A stretch of 64,000 nt of DNA from MKSF01 sp037190225 (GTDB lineage: Bacteria; Bacteroidota; Bacteroidia; Chitinophagales; Chitinophagaceae): contig JBBCJL010000011.1 of the NCBI GenBank assembly GCA_037190225.1, positions 62,001-126,000 of the forward strand, given 5' to 3'. The notes under the pieces are model-generated. The model made no database searches. It saw only the letters and a program-made list of their open reading frames with translations, and was not told where the DNA came from. Below are positions 26,143 through 33,474 of this stretch, piece by piece. The translations under genes were made by a program, and so were the position numbers. Position 1 is the first letter of the stretch, and the number at the start of each line of letters is the position of its first letter.

Positions 26143-26874
26143 CTATTTCCCGGGTACCCTTTCGTAAACCGTCACCGTCAGCAGCAGCATTGTAAGCCCG
26201 TAAGACAGGTCGTCCACCGGCATGGTCCATATGCGGACACCCAGATTATGAGCGTTATTATACCATACAATAGGCTCAGCGATGGCATCAGGATCCAGGT
26301 TAATAAAGGGATATTGCCAGAATGTTGTCCCTGTCAGCACTCCATTGGAAGCAAGGAAAGGCACGAGCAGCACCAGGAACACCAGCAGGAACTTCCCGAG
26401 ATAAGCGCTTTTGAATACACAAAGATGCAGCAGCAGGAGCACGGCGCATAACAGGTGGGTCACCAGGGTATAGGCACGGTCATAGTATATGGCCGCAGTC
26501 ACGAGGCATAAGGCGGCCAGCCCCCATCCCAGCATATCAAAGAAGCGCGGTATCTTCCTTGTTTCCAGGAATATGGAAAAGCAATGATAGGTATAAGTGC
26601 AGGCATAAGGTATGCAAAAGAAAAACAGGCATTCCTCCAGCGGCAGATTGCCTATATAGATACCTGATACATATTTGTCATTGAAGCCCCAGATGCCTTT
26701 TGCAGTAAAATACATGTCCCATGGGATAAAGATAGCAGCCATTGCCAGCATGCCTGCCCCAAAGGCCTTCCAGCGCCTGTAAAACCTCAGCCGAGGATGA
26801 AAGCTGAAAAGGAACGGCACGATAAAGCATCCTATGTTGACGATAATATAGTAGTAATGTGTACTGATATCCAT
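26143..26874 (-). CDS. crtY: lycopene beta-cyclase, CrtYcd fused type
   Basis: 243 aa, membrane protein of about seven helices. It is the tandem-domain (CrtYc plus CrtYd) cyclase of actinobacteria and Bacteroidota rather than the FAD-dependent CrtY. Motif NLPLEECLFF (P78-E81) in the first half and MPVDDLSYG (219-226) in the second correspond to the two PxE(E/D)-type motifs. It converts lycopene to beta-carotene. Last gene of the carotenoid operon; its ATG shares one base with the crtZ stop (TAATG). Confidence 0.9.
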   Translation of the reverse strand: MDISTHYYYIIVNIGCFIVPFLFSFHPRLRFYRRWKAFGAGMLAMAAIFIPWDMYFTAKGIWGFNDKYVSGIYIGNLPLEECLFFFCIPYACTYTYHCFSIFLETRKIPRFFDMLGWGLAALCLVTAAIYYDRAYTLVTHLLCAVLLLLHLCVFKSAYLGKFLLVFLVLLVPFLASNGVLTGTTFWQYPFINLDPDAIAEPIVWYNNAHNLGVRIWTMPVDDLSYGLTMLLLTVTVYERVPGK

Positions 26875-27362
26875 TATTTTTTCTGAAGGTTCTTTTTATA
26901 GGCGATCGCTTCCCGGAAATAACGCAGGGGCACGAACAGCATCCCGAAGCATTCCCCATCCTCCTTCCCCAGATGCTTATGGTGTACCTTGTGCGCCTTC
27001 CTGAGCGCACGGAAGTAAATATTATCTGTTCTGCTGAACCAGCTGAAACGCTGGTGGATCAGGACATCATGCACCAGGAAATAGGCTATCCCGTACAGCA
27101 TGATCCCCAGGCCGGTAAAAAAGCGCCAGTCAAATCCGGCACCGGCACCGAACAGCATCAGCAAAAAGCTGGGCGTAGCAAATATCAGGAAGAAAAAATC
27201 ATTCTTCTCCAGTATTTTATGCGCAGGATCATGGTGGTCACGGTGAAAATACCACATCCATCCATGCATGACATATTTATGGGTCAGCCAGGTAACGCCT
27301 TCCATCGCCACAAAGGTCGCCAGGGTCAGTAATAAATAAAGCAAGATCATATCCTGTAACAT
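26874..27362 (-). CDS. crtZ: beta-carotene hydroxylase
   Basis: 162 aa, four membrane helices. The di-iron histidine clusters of the sterol desaturase/fatty acid hydroxylase superfamily are all visible: HKYVMH (28-33), HRDHH (40-44), HDVLIH (98-103) and HKVHHKH (124-130). It adds 3- and 3'-hydroxyls to give zeaxanthin. It overlaps crtY by one base and follows idi by 17 bp. Confidence 0.92.
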   Translation of the reverse strand: MLQDMILLYLLLTLATFVAMEGVTWLTHKYVMHGWMWYFHRDHHDPAHKILEKNDFFFLIFATPSFLLMLFGAGAGFDWRFFTGLGIMLYGIAYFLVHDVLIHQRFSWFSRTDNIYFRALRKAHKVHHKHLGKEDGECFGMLFVPLRYFREAIAYKKNLQKK

Positions 27363-27379
27363 TATAATATTTATAAAAT

Positions 27380-27913
27380 TCAGACATCTAACGCCTGTTT
27401 ATTGACTACCGGCAAAAGCCGGGGAAGCAGGAGCTTAAACCAGACCGTATAGAATTCCGGGCGCTGCCGGACATCCTCCTGCAACCATTCCATATCCACC
27501 CATTTCCAGTCCCGGACCTCTGCCGCATCAGGCACCGGGTCCTGGTCGGTATAGCCGATAAAGATATGATCCAGCTCATGCTCCGTCAACCCGTTTTCTA
27601 CCCTGGCCTTGTAGATAAAGGAAAATTCAGGTCGCAGCGTGCAGGTCATCCCCATTTCCTCCACCAGGCGACGGTCCGCGCCATGCTGCACACTTTCACC
27701 GGGAAAAGGATGAGAGCAGCAGGTATTGGTCCATAACCCGCCGCCGTGGTACTTTTCATGCGCCCGCTGCTGCAGGAGCAGTTGGTTCCTGCTGTTAAAA
27801 ACAAAAACGGAGAAAGCACGGTGCAGGACACCCAGCTCATGCGCTTTTATCTTTTCCATGATACCCGTCTCCCTGTCCGAAGTATCGACTGTAATCACGT
27901 GCTGCATCATCAT
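27380..27913 (-). CDS. idi: isopentenyl-diphosphate delta-isomerase, type I
   Basis: 177 aa, Nudix-fold IDI. Active-site Cys66 in WTNTCCSHP and the Glu motif TEHELDHIF (E113) match the E. coli enzyme, as do HRAFSVFVF and the metal-binding H31 and H68. It interconverts IPP and DMAPP. Three ATGs in a row (27913, 27910, 27907) leave the exact start open. It is 1 nt from the upstream gene's stop, so it is coupled within the carotenoid operon and increases precursor supply. Confidence 0.93.
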   Translation of the reverse strand: MMMQHVITVDTSDRETGIMEKIKAHELGVLHRAFSVFVFNSRNQLLLQQRAHEKYHGGGLWTNTCCSHPFPGESVQHGADRRLVEEMGMTCTLRPEFSFIYKARVENGLTEHELDHIFIGYTDQDPVPDAAEVRDWKWVDMEWLQEDVRQRPEFYTVWFKLLLPRLLPVVNKQALDV

Positions 27914-27914
27914 A

Positions 27915-28424
27915 TCATTGCATTTTTTGTAAACGCTGCTTTTGCGTGGCCGTAAGCCCGCCGTTGCTCAGCATGAACGGCACTGCCTGCTGCCAGAAAG
28001 CAGTTCCCGAAGATGCCCTGCCCTGCTCCAGGGCACGAATAATAAAATCAGCGTCCGTCCGTATATCGCCGCTGTAACCCAGGATGCCGGGCGCCTTCAC
28101 CTGTACCGCCAGCCTCAGGAACCTGATCTCAGCCTGATCAGGATCTTTCTGCACAGCGCTTTCCAGCAGCTTTCTGCCGGCTCTGAAATAGCTCAGCTTG
28201 TCTGCTACCGAAGACGCCACACCCGCATACATAGCCGTTGCCGCGCCCTTATACGCAAGGGTCAAAGCCCGGTTATCGCCGGTACCCTGCGCTGCCTGGT
28301 AGAATTTCCTGATGCCGGCATCCGTCTTTGCGTTAAAAAACAGTTCCTGCAGGGAGCCCGCTCCGCCTGCATGGACGGCCAGACAGGCCATAACAGCTAA
28401 GCACAATAAGAACCACCTTTTCAT
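27915..28424 (-). CDS. small secreted helical-repeat protein of unknown function in the crt operon
   Basis: 169 aa. Signal peptide (MKRWFLLCLAVMACLAVHAGG) followed by an all-helical region that resembles degenerate TPR or SEL1-like repeats (ALTLAYKGAATAMYAG, GRKLLESAVQKDPDQAEIRFLRLAV). No catalytic motif. Its position between crtB and idi, 2 nt after crtB and 1 nt before idi, shows it is made with the carotenoid enzymes, yet a periplasmic protein has no known step in zeaxanthin synthesis. A role in pigment localisation or envelope is only a guess. Confidence 0.75.
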   Translation of the reverse strand: MKRWFLLCLAVMACLAVHAGGAGSLQELFFNAKTDAGIRKFYQAAQGTGDNRALTLAYKGAATAMYAGVASSVADKLSYFRAGRKLLESAVQKDPDQAEIRFLRLAVQVKAPGILGYSGDIRTDADFIIRALEQGRASSGTAFWQQAVPFMLSNGGLTATQKQRLQKMQ

Positions 28425-28426
28425 GA

Positions 28427-29263
28427 TCAGATCAGATTGAGTTTGCTTTTCGTAAGGCTGCTGAACAGCAGATATATTTTCTGATAATCCGGTATGCGGA
28501 CCCTTGCCTGCAGTATCCGCTCACCGGGTATGGCCTGTATCTTTTTAAACAGGTGCTTATAATATACATAGGCCAGGTAAACACCAAACCTTGCGTCAGC
28601 GGGCAATTGCCTGATGCCTTCATAGCCTGCCGCAAAATCTTCTGCAATGTCCGCTTCGATATTGCTCTTCTGAGCATTGCAGAAATTGCCGAAATCCGTT
28701 CCCGGAAAGTACATTCTCCCCAGACCTTCATAATCCGTCCTGATATCCCTCAGGAAATTGATCTTCTGGAAGGCGGCGCCCAGCTTCATCGCTGCGGGTT
28801 TCAGCCTGTCATACAACCGGCCGTCCCCCCGGCAGAATACCTTAAGGCACATCAGTCCCACGACCTCCGCGCTGCCGTATATATACTTTTCATACAGCGA
28901 CCTGGTATATACCTGCTTTTGGAGGTCCATAGCCATGCTTTCCAGGAAAGCAGCGATCAGCTCCGTATCTATATCATATCTATGGACCACGTGCTGGAAG
29001 GCATTCAGGACAGGGTTGATGCTGATACCATCTTCAAGGGACCGGAACGTATCCTCTTCCAGCTCCCGCAGCATGGCCGCCTGCTCAAACCCTTCAAAGG
29101 AGTCCACAATCTCATCCGCCAGCCGGACAAAACCGTAAATGGCATAGATGGGTCCCCGGAATTCTCTTGCGAGGAATCTTATCCCCAGCGAAAAGGAAGT
29201 GCTGTAACGCCTGGTAATATTTTTACTGCACTCTTCGGAAATCAGGTCATAAAGAGGTTTCAT
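28427..29263 (-). CDS. crtB: phytoene synthase
   Basis: 278 aa from the ATG at 29263; a TTG at 29287 gives a longer but unlikely form. Both aspartate motifs are present: DEIVD (50-54) and RDIRTDYEGLGRMYFP. The context RRYSTSFSLGIRFL is typical. It condenses two GGPP into phytoene. The start overlaps the end of crtI by 17 bp. No GGPP synthase (crtE) is in the operon. Confidence 0.93.
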   Translation of the reverse strand: MKPLYDLISEECSKNITRRYSTSFSLGIRFLAREFRGPIYAIYGFVRLADEIVDSFEGFEQAAMLRELEEDTFRSLEDGISINPVLNAFQHVVHRYDIDTELIAAFLESMAMDLQKQVYTRSLYEKYIYGSAEVVGLMCLKVFCRGDGRLYDRLKPAAMKLGAAFQKINFLRDIRTDYEGLGRMYFPGTDFGNFCNAQKSNIEADIAEDFAAGYEGIRQLPADARFGVYLAYVYYKHLFKKIQAIPGERILQARVRIPDYQKIYLLFSSLTKSKLNLI

Positions 29264-30758
29264 AGTGCGATCTTTTCGTGTGGGCAATAATATAATCAGC
29301 TACCAGCTGACCGGAAAGTATAGCCGGCGGCACTCCCGGTCCCGGAACGGTCAGCTGGCCGGTATAATATAGGTTATCAAGCTTCCTGTTCTTGATCACA
29401 GGCTTCAGCAGCGCCGTCTGTCTCAGCGTATTGGCAAGTCCGTAGGCGTTACCTTTATAAGCGTTGTAATCCCTTATAAAATCCTCGCCTGCATAATCGG
29501 TATAGCTTATAATATGCTCCTTTATAGGCTCTCCACAATATGCTTCCAGCCTTGACAGGATATGTTCAAAGTACGAGCTCCTGACAGCGGGCGTATCTTC
29601 AAGCCCGGGTGCTACCGGGATCAGCAGGAAAAGATTTTCCATCCCTTCCGGAGCTACGCTGTGGTCCGTCCTGGAAGGGCAGCATACATAATAGAGGGGA
29701 TTCCGGGGATAAGCCGGTCTTTCATATATGGATGCGGCATGAGCATCAAAGCTGTTTTCAAAAAACAGGTTATGGTGACGCAGACGGCCTATCTTTTTAT
29801 TGACCCCTATGTAATAGAGCAGGCAGGAAGGCGCCATGACCCGCTTCTCCCAATAGGCTGCACTATAGTTACGGTAAGCCTTGGGCAGCAGCACCTGCTC
29901 CGTAAAGTGATAATCGGCTGAGCTGATAATGACATCGGCCGTAAAAGCACCTTTATCGGTCAGGACGCTCTCTACAGACCTGTTTCCCGGCCTGAGCTCC
30001 CGGACATCCACGTTATACAGGAACTCCACTCCCCTGGATGCCCCAACGGACACCATGGCCTCTACCAGCTTCCCGAAGCCTCCCATCGGGTACCAGGTAC
30101 CCAGGGACAGGTCCGCATAATTCATCATACTGTATAAAGCAGGGATATGCCTGGGCATCGCACCGAGAAAAAGTACAGGAAATTCCAGTAGCTGCAATAA
30201 TTCCGGGTGCCTGAAGTAAGATCTGACGTGAGCGGAAAAAGAGCGGAACAGGTCCAGCCGGACAGCGGCACGGATAAGATCCCAACGTGCAAATTCACGT
30301 ATGGAAAGCGAAGGCTTCGCTGCAAACTCCCCCATCCCTTTCTCATATTTCAGCCGGGCTTCGCTGAGGAACTGGTCCAGTTTCCGGCCGGCTCCCTGCT
30401 CCAGGCTTTCGAAGCGCTCCCGCAACGCCGTCATGTCTGCCGGCACTTCCATAGTGTTGTGCCCGGAAAAAATAACCTTGTAGGAAGGATCCAGTCTCCT
30501 GAGGTCCAGGTGGGCCTCTACAGAGGTGCCCATACGCCGGAAAAAGCTGCCGATCACTTCCGGCATCCAATACCAGCTGGGACCCATGTCAAAAGTGAAG
30601 CCGTCCTTTTTCAGCACACGCGCTCTGCCTCCCGGCGTGCTGTTCTTTTCCAGCACCTGCACTTCCCAACCCTGAGCGGCCAAAGCAGCTGCTGCTGTGA
30701 TACCGGAAAAGCCGGCCCCGATGACAATCGCTGTTTTTCTCTGACCCTTAATATTCAT
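29247..30758 (-). CDS. crtI: phytoene desaturase
   Basis: 503 aa from the ATG at 30758 (MNIKGQRKTAIVIGAGFSG); the frame running to 30863 passes through the promoter and is rejected. An FAD-binding Rossmann start (VIGAGFSGITAAAALAAQG), the R-rich GGRARVL and the C-terminal carotenoid signature GQLTVPGPGVPPAILSGQ are seen. CrtI performs four desaturations to lycopene. It is the first gene of the operon crtI-crtB-unknown-idi-crtZ-crtY. Confidence 0.93.
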   Translation of the reverse strand: MNIKGQRKTAIVIGAGFSGITAAAALAAQGWEVQVLEKNSTPGGRARVLKKDGFTFDMGPSWYWMPEVIGSFFRRMGTSVEAHLDLRRLDPSYKVIFSGHNTMEVPADMTALRERFESLEQGAGRKLDQFLSEARLKYEKGMGEFAAKPSLSIREFARWDLIRAAVRLDLFRSFSAHVRSYFRHPELLQLLEFPVLFLGAMPRHIPALYSMMNYADLSLGTWYPMGGFGKLVEAMVSVGASRGVEFLYNVDVRELRPGNRSVESVLTDKGAFTADVIISSADYHFTEQVLLPKAYRNYSAAYWEKRVMAPSCLLYYIGVNKKIGRLRHHNLFFENSFDAHAASIYERPAYPRNPLYYVCCPSRTDHSVAPEGMENLFLLIPVAPGLEDTPAVRSSYFEHILSRLEAYCGEPIKEHIISYTDYAGEDFIRDYNAYKGNAYGLANTLRQTALLKPVIKNRKLDNLYYTGQLTVPGPGVPPAILSGQLVADYIIAHTKRSHYETSL

Positions 30759-30778
30759 TATGTTTAATATTTGATAAA

Positions 30779-30807
30779 CAAAGTTAAACAAAATAATTAC
30801 AGACAAA
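30779..30807 (-). promoter_or_regulatory. promoter of the carotenoid operon
   Basis: On the minus strand, TTTG (30804-30807) and TAACTTTG (30779-30786) are separated by 17 bp, fitting the Bacteroidota -33 and -7 elements. The -7 box ends 20 nt before the crtI ATG, so the leader is short. Confidence 0.6.
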
Positions 30808-30815
30808 AATATTTT

Positions 30816-30833
30816 ATGATAAAAATTTATCAT
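30816..30833. promoter_or_regulatory. 18-bp perfect palindrome upstream of the crt promoter
   Basis: ATGATAAAAATTTATCAT consists of perfect 8-bp arms around a 2-bp spacer. It starts 9 bp upstream of the -33 element of the crt operon, the place where an activator or repressor would bind. The adjacent MerR/B12-type regulator is the obvious candidate ligand. The surrounding gap 30759-31146 (388 bp) has no gene; it also carries several ACCGGCATCC-like short repeats (30905-30973). Confidence 0.45.
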
Positions 30834-31146
30834 GAAAAAAAAGACGATACAGTATTGTCTCAAAATAGCCAGGGGACTGCATTTCAGGGCATTGCTGTTT
30901 TGTTACCGGCATCCGATAAAAGGCAATATGACCTGCCCTCCTGCCGGTATTGCTCACCGGCATCCTATAAGGGATCATCCGTAAAGTCATCAGTTAAGTA
31001 AAGGGTCTGAAGCTGCAAGGTGCCCCGGGTTCCCGCTGCCCGGCGCTCTCCTGCAGCCCAATGCCGGACAGCTCCGCTATCGTATAGCCGGCATCACAGG
31101 CATAATCACCGGATAGCAAGGGGGACATTTAGCAAGGGGAAGGCGC

Positions 31147-32034
31147 TCAGAGCGCAGCAAGGAGCTGTAACAGCTCCTCATATTTCGAAAACCTGCTCAC
31201 ATTAGCCGGCATCGGGACTTCACAGGCAGACAGTGCGCTGCCGCAGACAAATACAGGCCCCTTGCAGGTCTCGGCTATCCGCCGGATCAGGGTGTCTATA
31301 TCCACGGCATTCAGGGCATTCGTCACAGAACAGACCATCGCGTCCGGGCCGGTGATCTCCACGATACGCTCTATGCTGTCCAGCGGCACTATCTGCCCCA
31401 GGTACAGCGTTGGATAGTTATGTATGCGAAGCACGTAATTATAGAATAAAAGGCCGATCTCATGCAGCTCGCTTTCCGGCAGCAGCAGCACCACCTTTTT
31501 CAGGCCAGGATCGGGGCGGTAATCAATGGCCTCCGTAGCCCCTATGATCATGTTACGAACGATATTACTGACAAAATGCTCCTGGGCCGGGTTAATGACC
31601 CCGGTCTGCCACATAATGCCTATGCGTTGAAAGAAAGGAAAGACCACCTGCACCACTACCTGCCCGAACCCGTATCTTAAAGCAGCCGTATCCAATATAT
31701 CCCGGAACCTGTGCTCATTCAGCTCTATCATAGCCACTATCAGGCTTTCTATCAGCGTGGCATCAGTTAACTGCGCGAGGTTCAGGGCCTGCACTTTAAG
31801 CCGGATGTCTTCTTCCGACATTTCCGCGATCCTGGATATCTTCAGGCCGTGCTGGTTCAGAAAGCTTACATTCAGCAGCTTTTTAAGGTCCTCATTGGTA
31901 TAAAAGCGGATATTCGTATCGCTCCTGCCGGGCTGCAGGATACCGTAACGCTTCTCCCATATCCTGATAGTATGGCTTTTGATGCCGGTCATTACTTCCA
32001 GGTCCTTTATGGTATATGTAGCGTAGGTACTCAC
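31147..32034 (-). CDS. MerR-family regulator with CarH-like B12-binding domain (putative light sensor)
   Basis: 295 aa. N-terminal MerR winged helix (YTIKDLEVMTGIKSHTIRIWEKRYG, residues 7-31), a four-helix bundle and a Rossmann-like cobalamin domain. The residues that define CarH photoreceptors are present: W142, then nine residues, then E152-H153 (Wx9EH), and the lower axial histidine H191 in ELHEIG (ExHxxG). In CarH, adenosylcobalamin holds a DNA-bound tetramer in the dark and light releases it, switching on carotenoid genes. It lies directly upstream of crtI on the same strand, so local control of the crt operon is likely. The start is GTG at 32034. Confidence 0.88.
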   Translation of the reverse strand: MSTYATYTIKDLEVMTGIKSHTIRIWEKRYGILQPGRSDTNIRFYTNEDLKKLLNVSFLNQHGLKISRIAEMSEEDIRLKVQALNLAQLTDATLIESLIVAMIELNEHRFRDILDTAALRYGFGQVVVQVVFPFFQRIGIMWQTGVINPAQEHFVSNIVRNMIIGATEAIDYRPDPGLKKVVLLLPESELHEIGLLFYNYVLRIHNYPTLYLGQIVPLDSIERIVEITGPDAMVCSVTNALNAVDIDTLIRRIAETCKGPVFVCGSALSACEVPMPANVSRFSKYEELLQLLAAL

Positions 32035-32084
32035 CAGAATAATTTACCGTATTTTTTGTAGGAGCAGCAATAATTTTAGCTCCA

Positions 32085-32092
32085 CAAAAGTA
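32085..32092 (-). promoter_or_regulatory. -7 box of the MerR/CarH-like gene
   Basis: On the minus strand TACTTTTG matches TAnnTTTG, 51 nt before the GTG start. Confidence 0.45.
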
Positions 32093-32123
32093 CGCAATAT
32101 TACCGCAAATACAACAGGACAGG

Positions 32124-33266
32124 CTAACGGGCGGAAAAGTGGCCGGTCTGCTTCCTTCTCAGGATGTCCATCACCGCTGCCTTGACATTCCCATAGTCAT
32201 AGCTTGCGGCAAACAACCCGCCATGGCGGATCCTGGTATCATTACCCAGCGCCTGGTACAGGCAAAACCCTGCAGGGGATGCTCCCGCAGCGCTCCCGTC
32301 AGCAGCCGCATATTCCAGCCGTACCTTATACAGCAGGCGGCCGTATTCGTTATAAACATTGAAAACGAGCTTCACAGCCCCGGTCATGGCATTTCCTGAC
32401 CCAAAGCTTTCCTTTACCACCACCCTGTATTTCTTGTAGCTGAACTCATCCAGGAAGAAGTTCTCCTTCAGCTCCCGGGCCATAGCAGTATCAGCATACA
32501 TGCGGTATAATTCCTTTTTATACGGTTCGGCGGCAGCATACCTTTCCTGCCTGTACAATGACTGTATGATACCTTCTAGAATATCGCTGTCTTCCGGCGC
32601 CAGACGCTTCGCCAGCAACAGCCGCCTGTCAGCGTCCGCGTAGGCCTTCGTTTCCATATCCATCAGGGCAAGATAATAGAGGCTCCGGACAAAATAATGA
32701 TCTGTGGAGTCTGCGTTTTTCAATACATTTCCCAGGTAGGCCCTGCACTTCCCGGGATCTTCGCTGTAAATACCCAGGTTAAAATTAGCGCCGATATGCT
32801 TATTATCAATCACATAAGCATTCTCAAACATCTGGCAGGCCTGGTCCGTTTTATTTTCGCCCAGCATACAATACCCGAGTCCCACATATGATGCGGCATG
32901 GCGCGGGTTCCGCTGGAGCAGGTGCCTGTAATACGATTTGGCCCGGACATAATCTTTGGCAAACAGACAGGATTGCCCCAGGTAATAGTGCACCATATCC
33001 GGGTTACTGCATTCCTTCGACAGGGCTTTCTCCAGGAAGTGAATGGCCATAGTATCGCTCCTGTCCGAAAAATAATAGGCAACACCGATATATTTATAAG
33101 ATTCCCCGCTGAGCCCGGACGTATCGGCCGAATAGCTTTCCACAATTTTCAGGTACATATCCTGATCAAAAAGCAGGCTGATCGCCGCATCCCTGGATAC
33201 CTGGCCCCGGACGGGCGACAATATGCCCCCCGACAGGAAGACAAGCAGTATAATATATCTGATCAT
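32124..33266 (-). CDS. secreted tetratricopeptide-repeat protein
   Basis: 380 aa from the ATG at 33266; a GTG six codons earlier is possible. The signal peptide ends about SPVRGQ. TPR-like helical repeats run from about 45 to 265 (for example AIHFLEKALSKECSNPDMVHYYLGQ, SYYRHLLQRNPRHAASYVGLGYCML), followed by a beta-rich C-terminal domain of about 100 residues (YKKYRVVVKESFG...). It probably acts in the periplasm or at the outer membrane as a scaffold. No partner is clear: it sits alone between the crt regulator and a divergent PKD protein. Confidence 0.8.
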   Translation of the reverse strand: MIRYIILLVFLSGGILSPVRGQVSRDAAISLLFDQDMYLKIVESYSADTSGLSGESYKYIGVAYYFSDRSDTMAIHFLEKALSKECSNPDMVHYYLGQSCLFAKDYVRAKSYYRHLLQRNPRHAASYVGLGYCMLGENKTDQACQMFENAYVIDNKHIGANFNLGIYSEDPGKCRAYLGNVLKNADSTDHYFVRSLYYLALMDMETKAYADADRRLLLAKRLAPEDSDILEGIIQSLYRQERYAAAEPYKKELYRMYADTAMARELKENFFLDEFSYKKYRVVVKESFGSGNAMTGAVKLVFNVYNEYGRLLYKVRLEYAAADGSAAGASPAGFCLYQALGNDTRIRHGGLFAASYDYGNVKAAVMDILRRKQTGHFSAR

Positions 33267-33474
33267 AAGCTGTTTTATACGCACGAATTTATTAAAAACA
33301 ATTCACATAACAAATTGTACCCTATGAGATTATGTTACCGGACCCGTCCTGATTTTTCCCTACTGGCGCAACACCCGCTGCAGTGCACATTTTTAGCCGC
33401 AAAAATTGAAATTATCGTCAAAATGCCATAACTTCATATTTAAAATATCCTGAAAATATATATAATATAAGCAC

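Noticed and set aside
25962..26195. A 77-aa frame in the gap after haem A synthase.
   Set aside because: Pro/Gly/Arg-rich, begins in sequence without promoter and runs into the 3' end of crtY; more likely degenerate non-coding sequence.
28553..29290. A 245-aa plus-strand frame across crtB.
   Set aside because: crtB motifs (DEIVD, DIRTD) are on the minus strand in operon context; the plus frame has no recognisable protein.
32035..32123. A cobalamin riboswitch before the B12-binding regulator.
   Set aside because: The leader is about 50 nt and lacks the conserved B12 box; it is too short to hold the aptamer.
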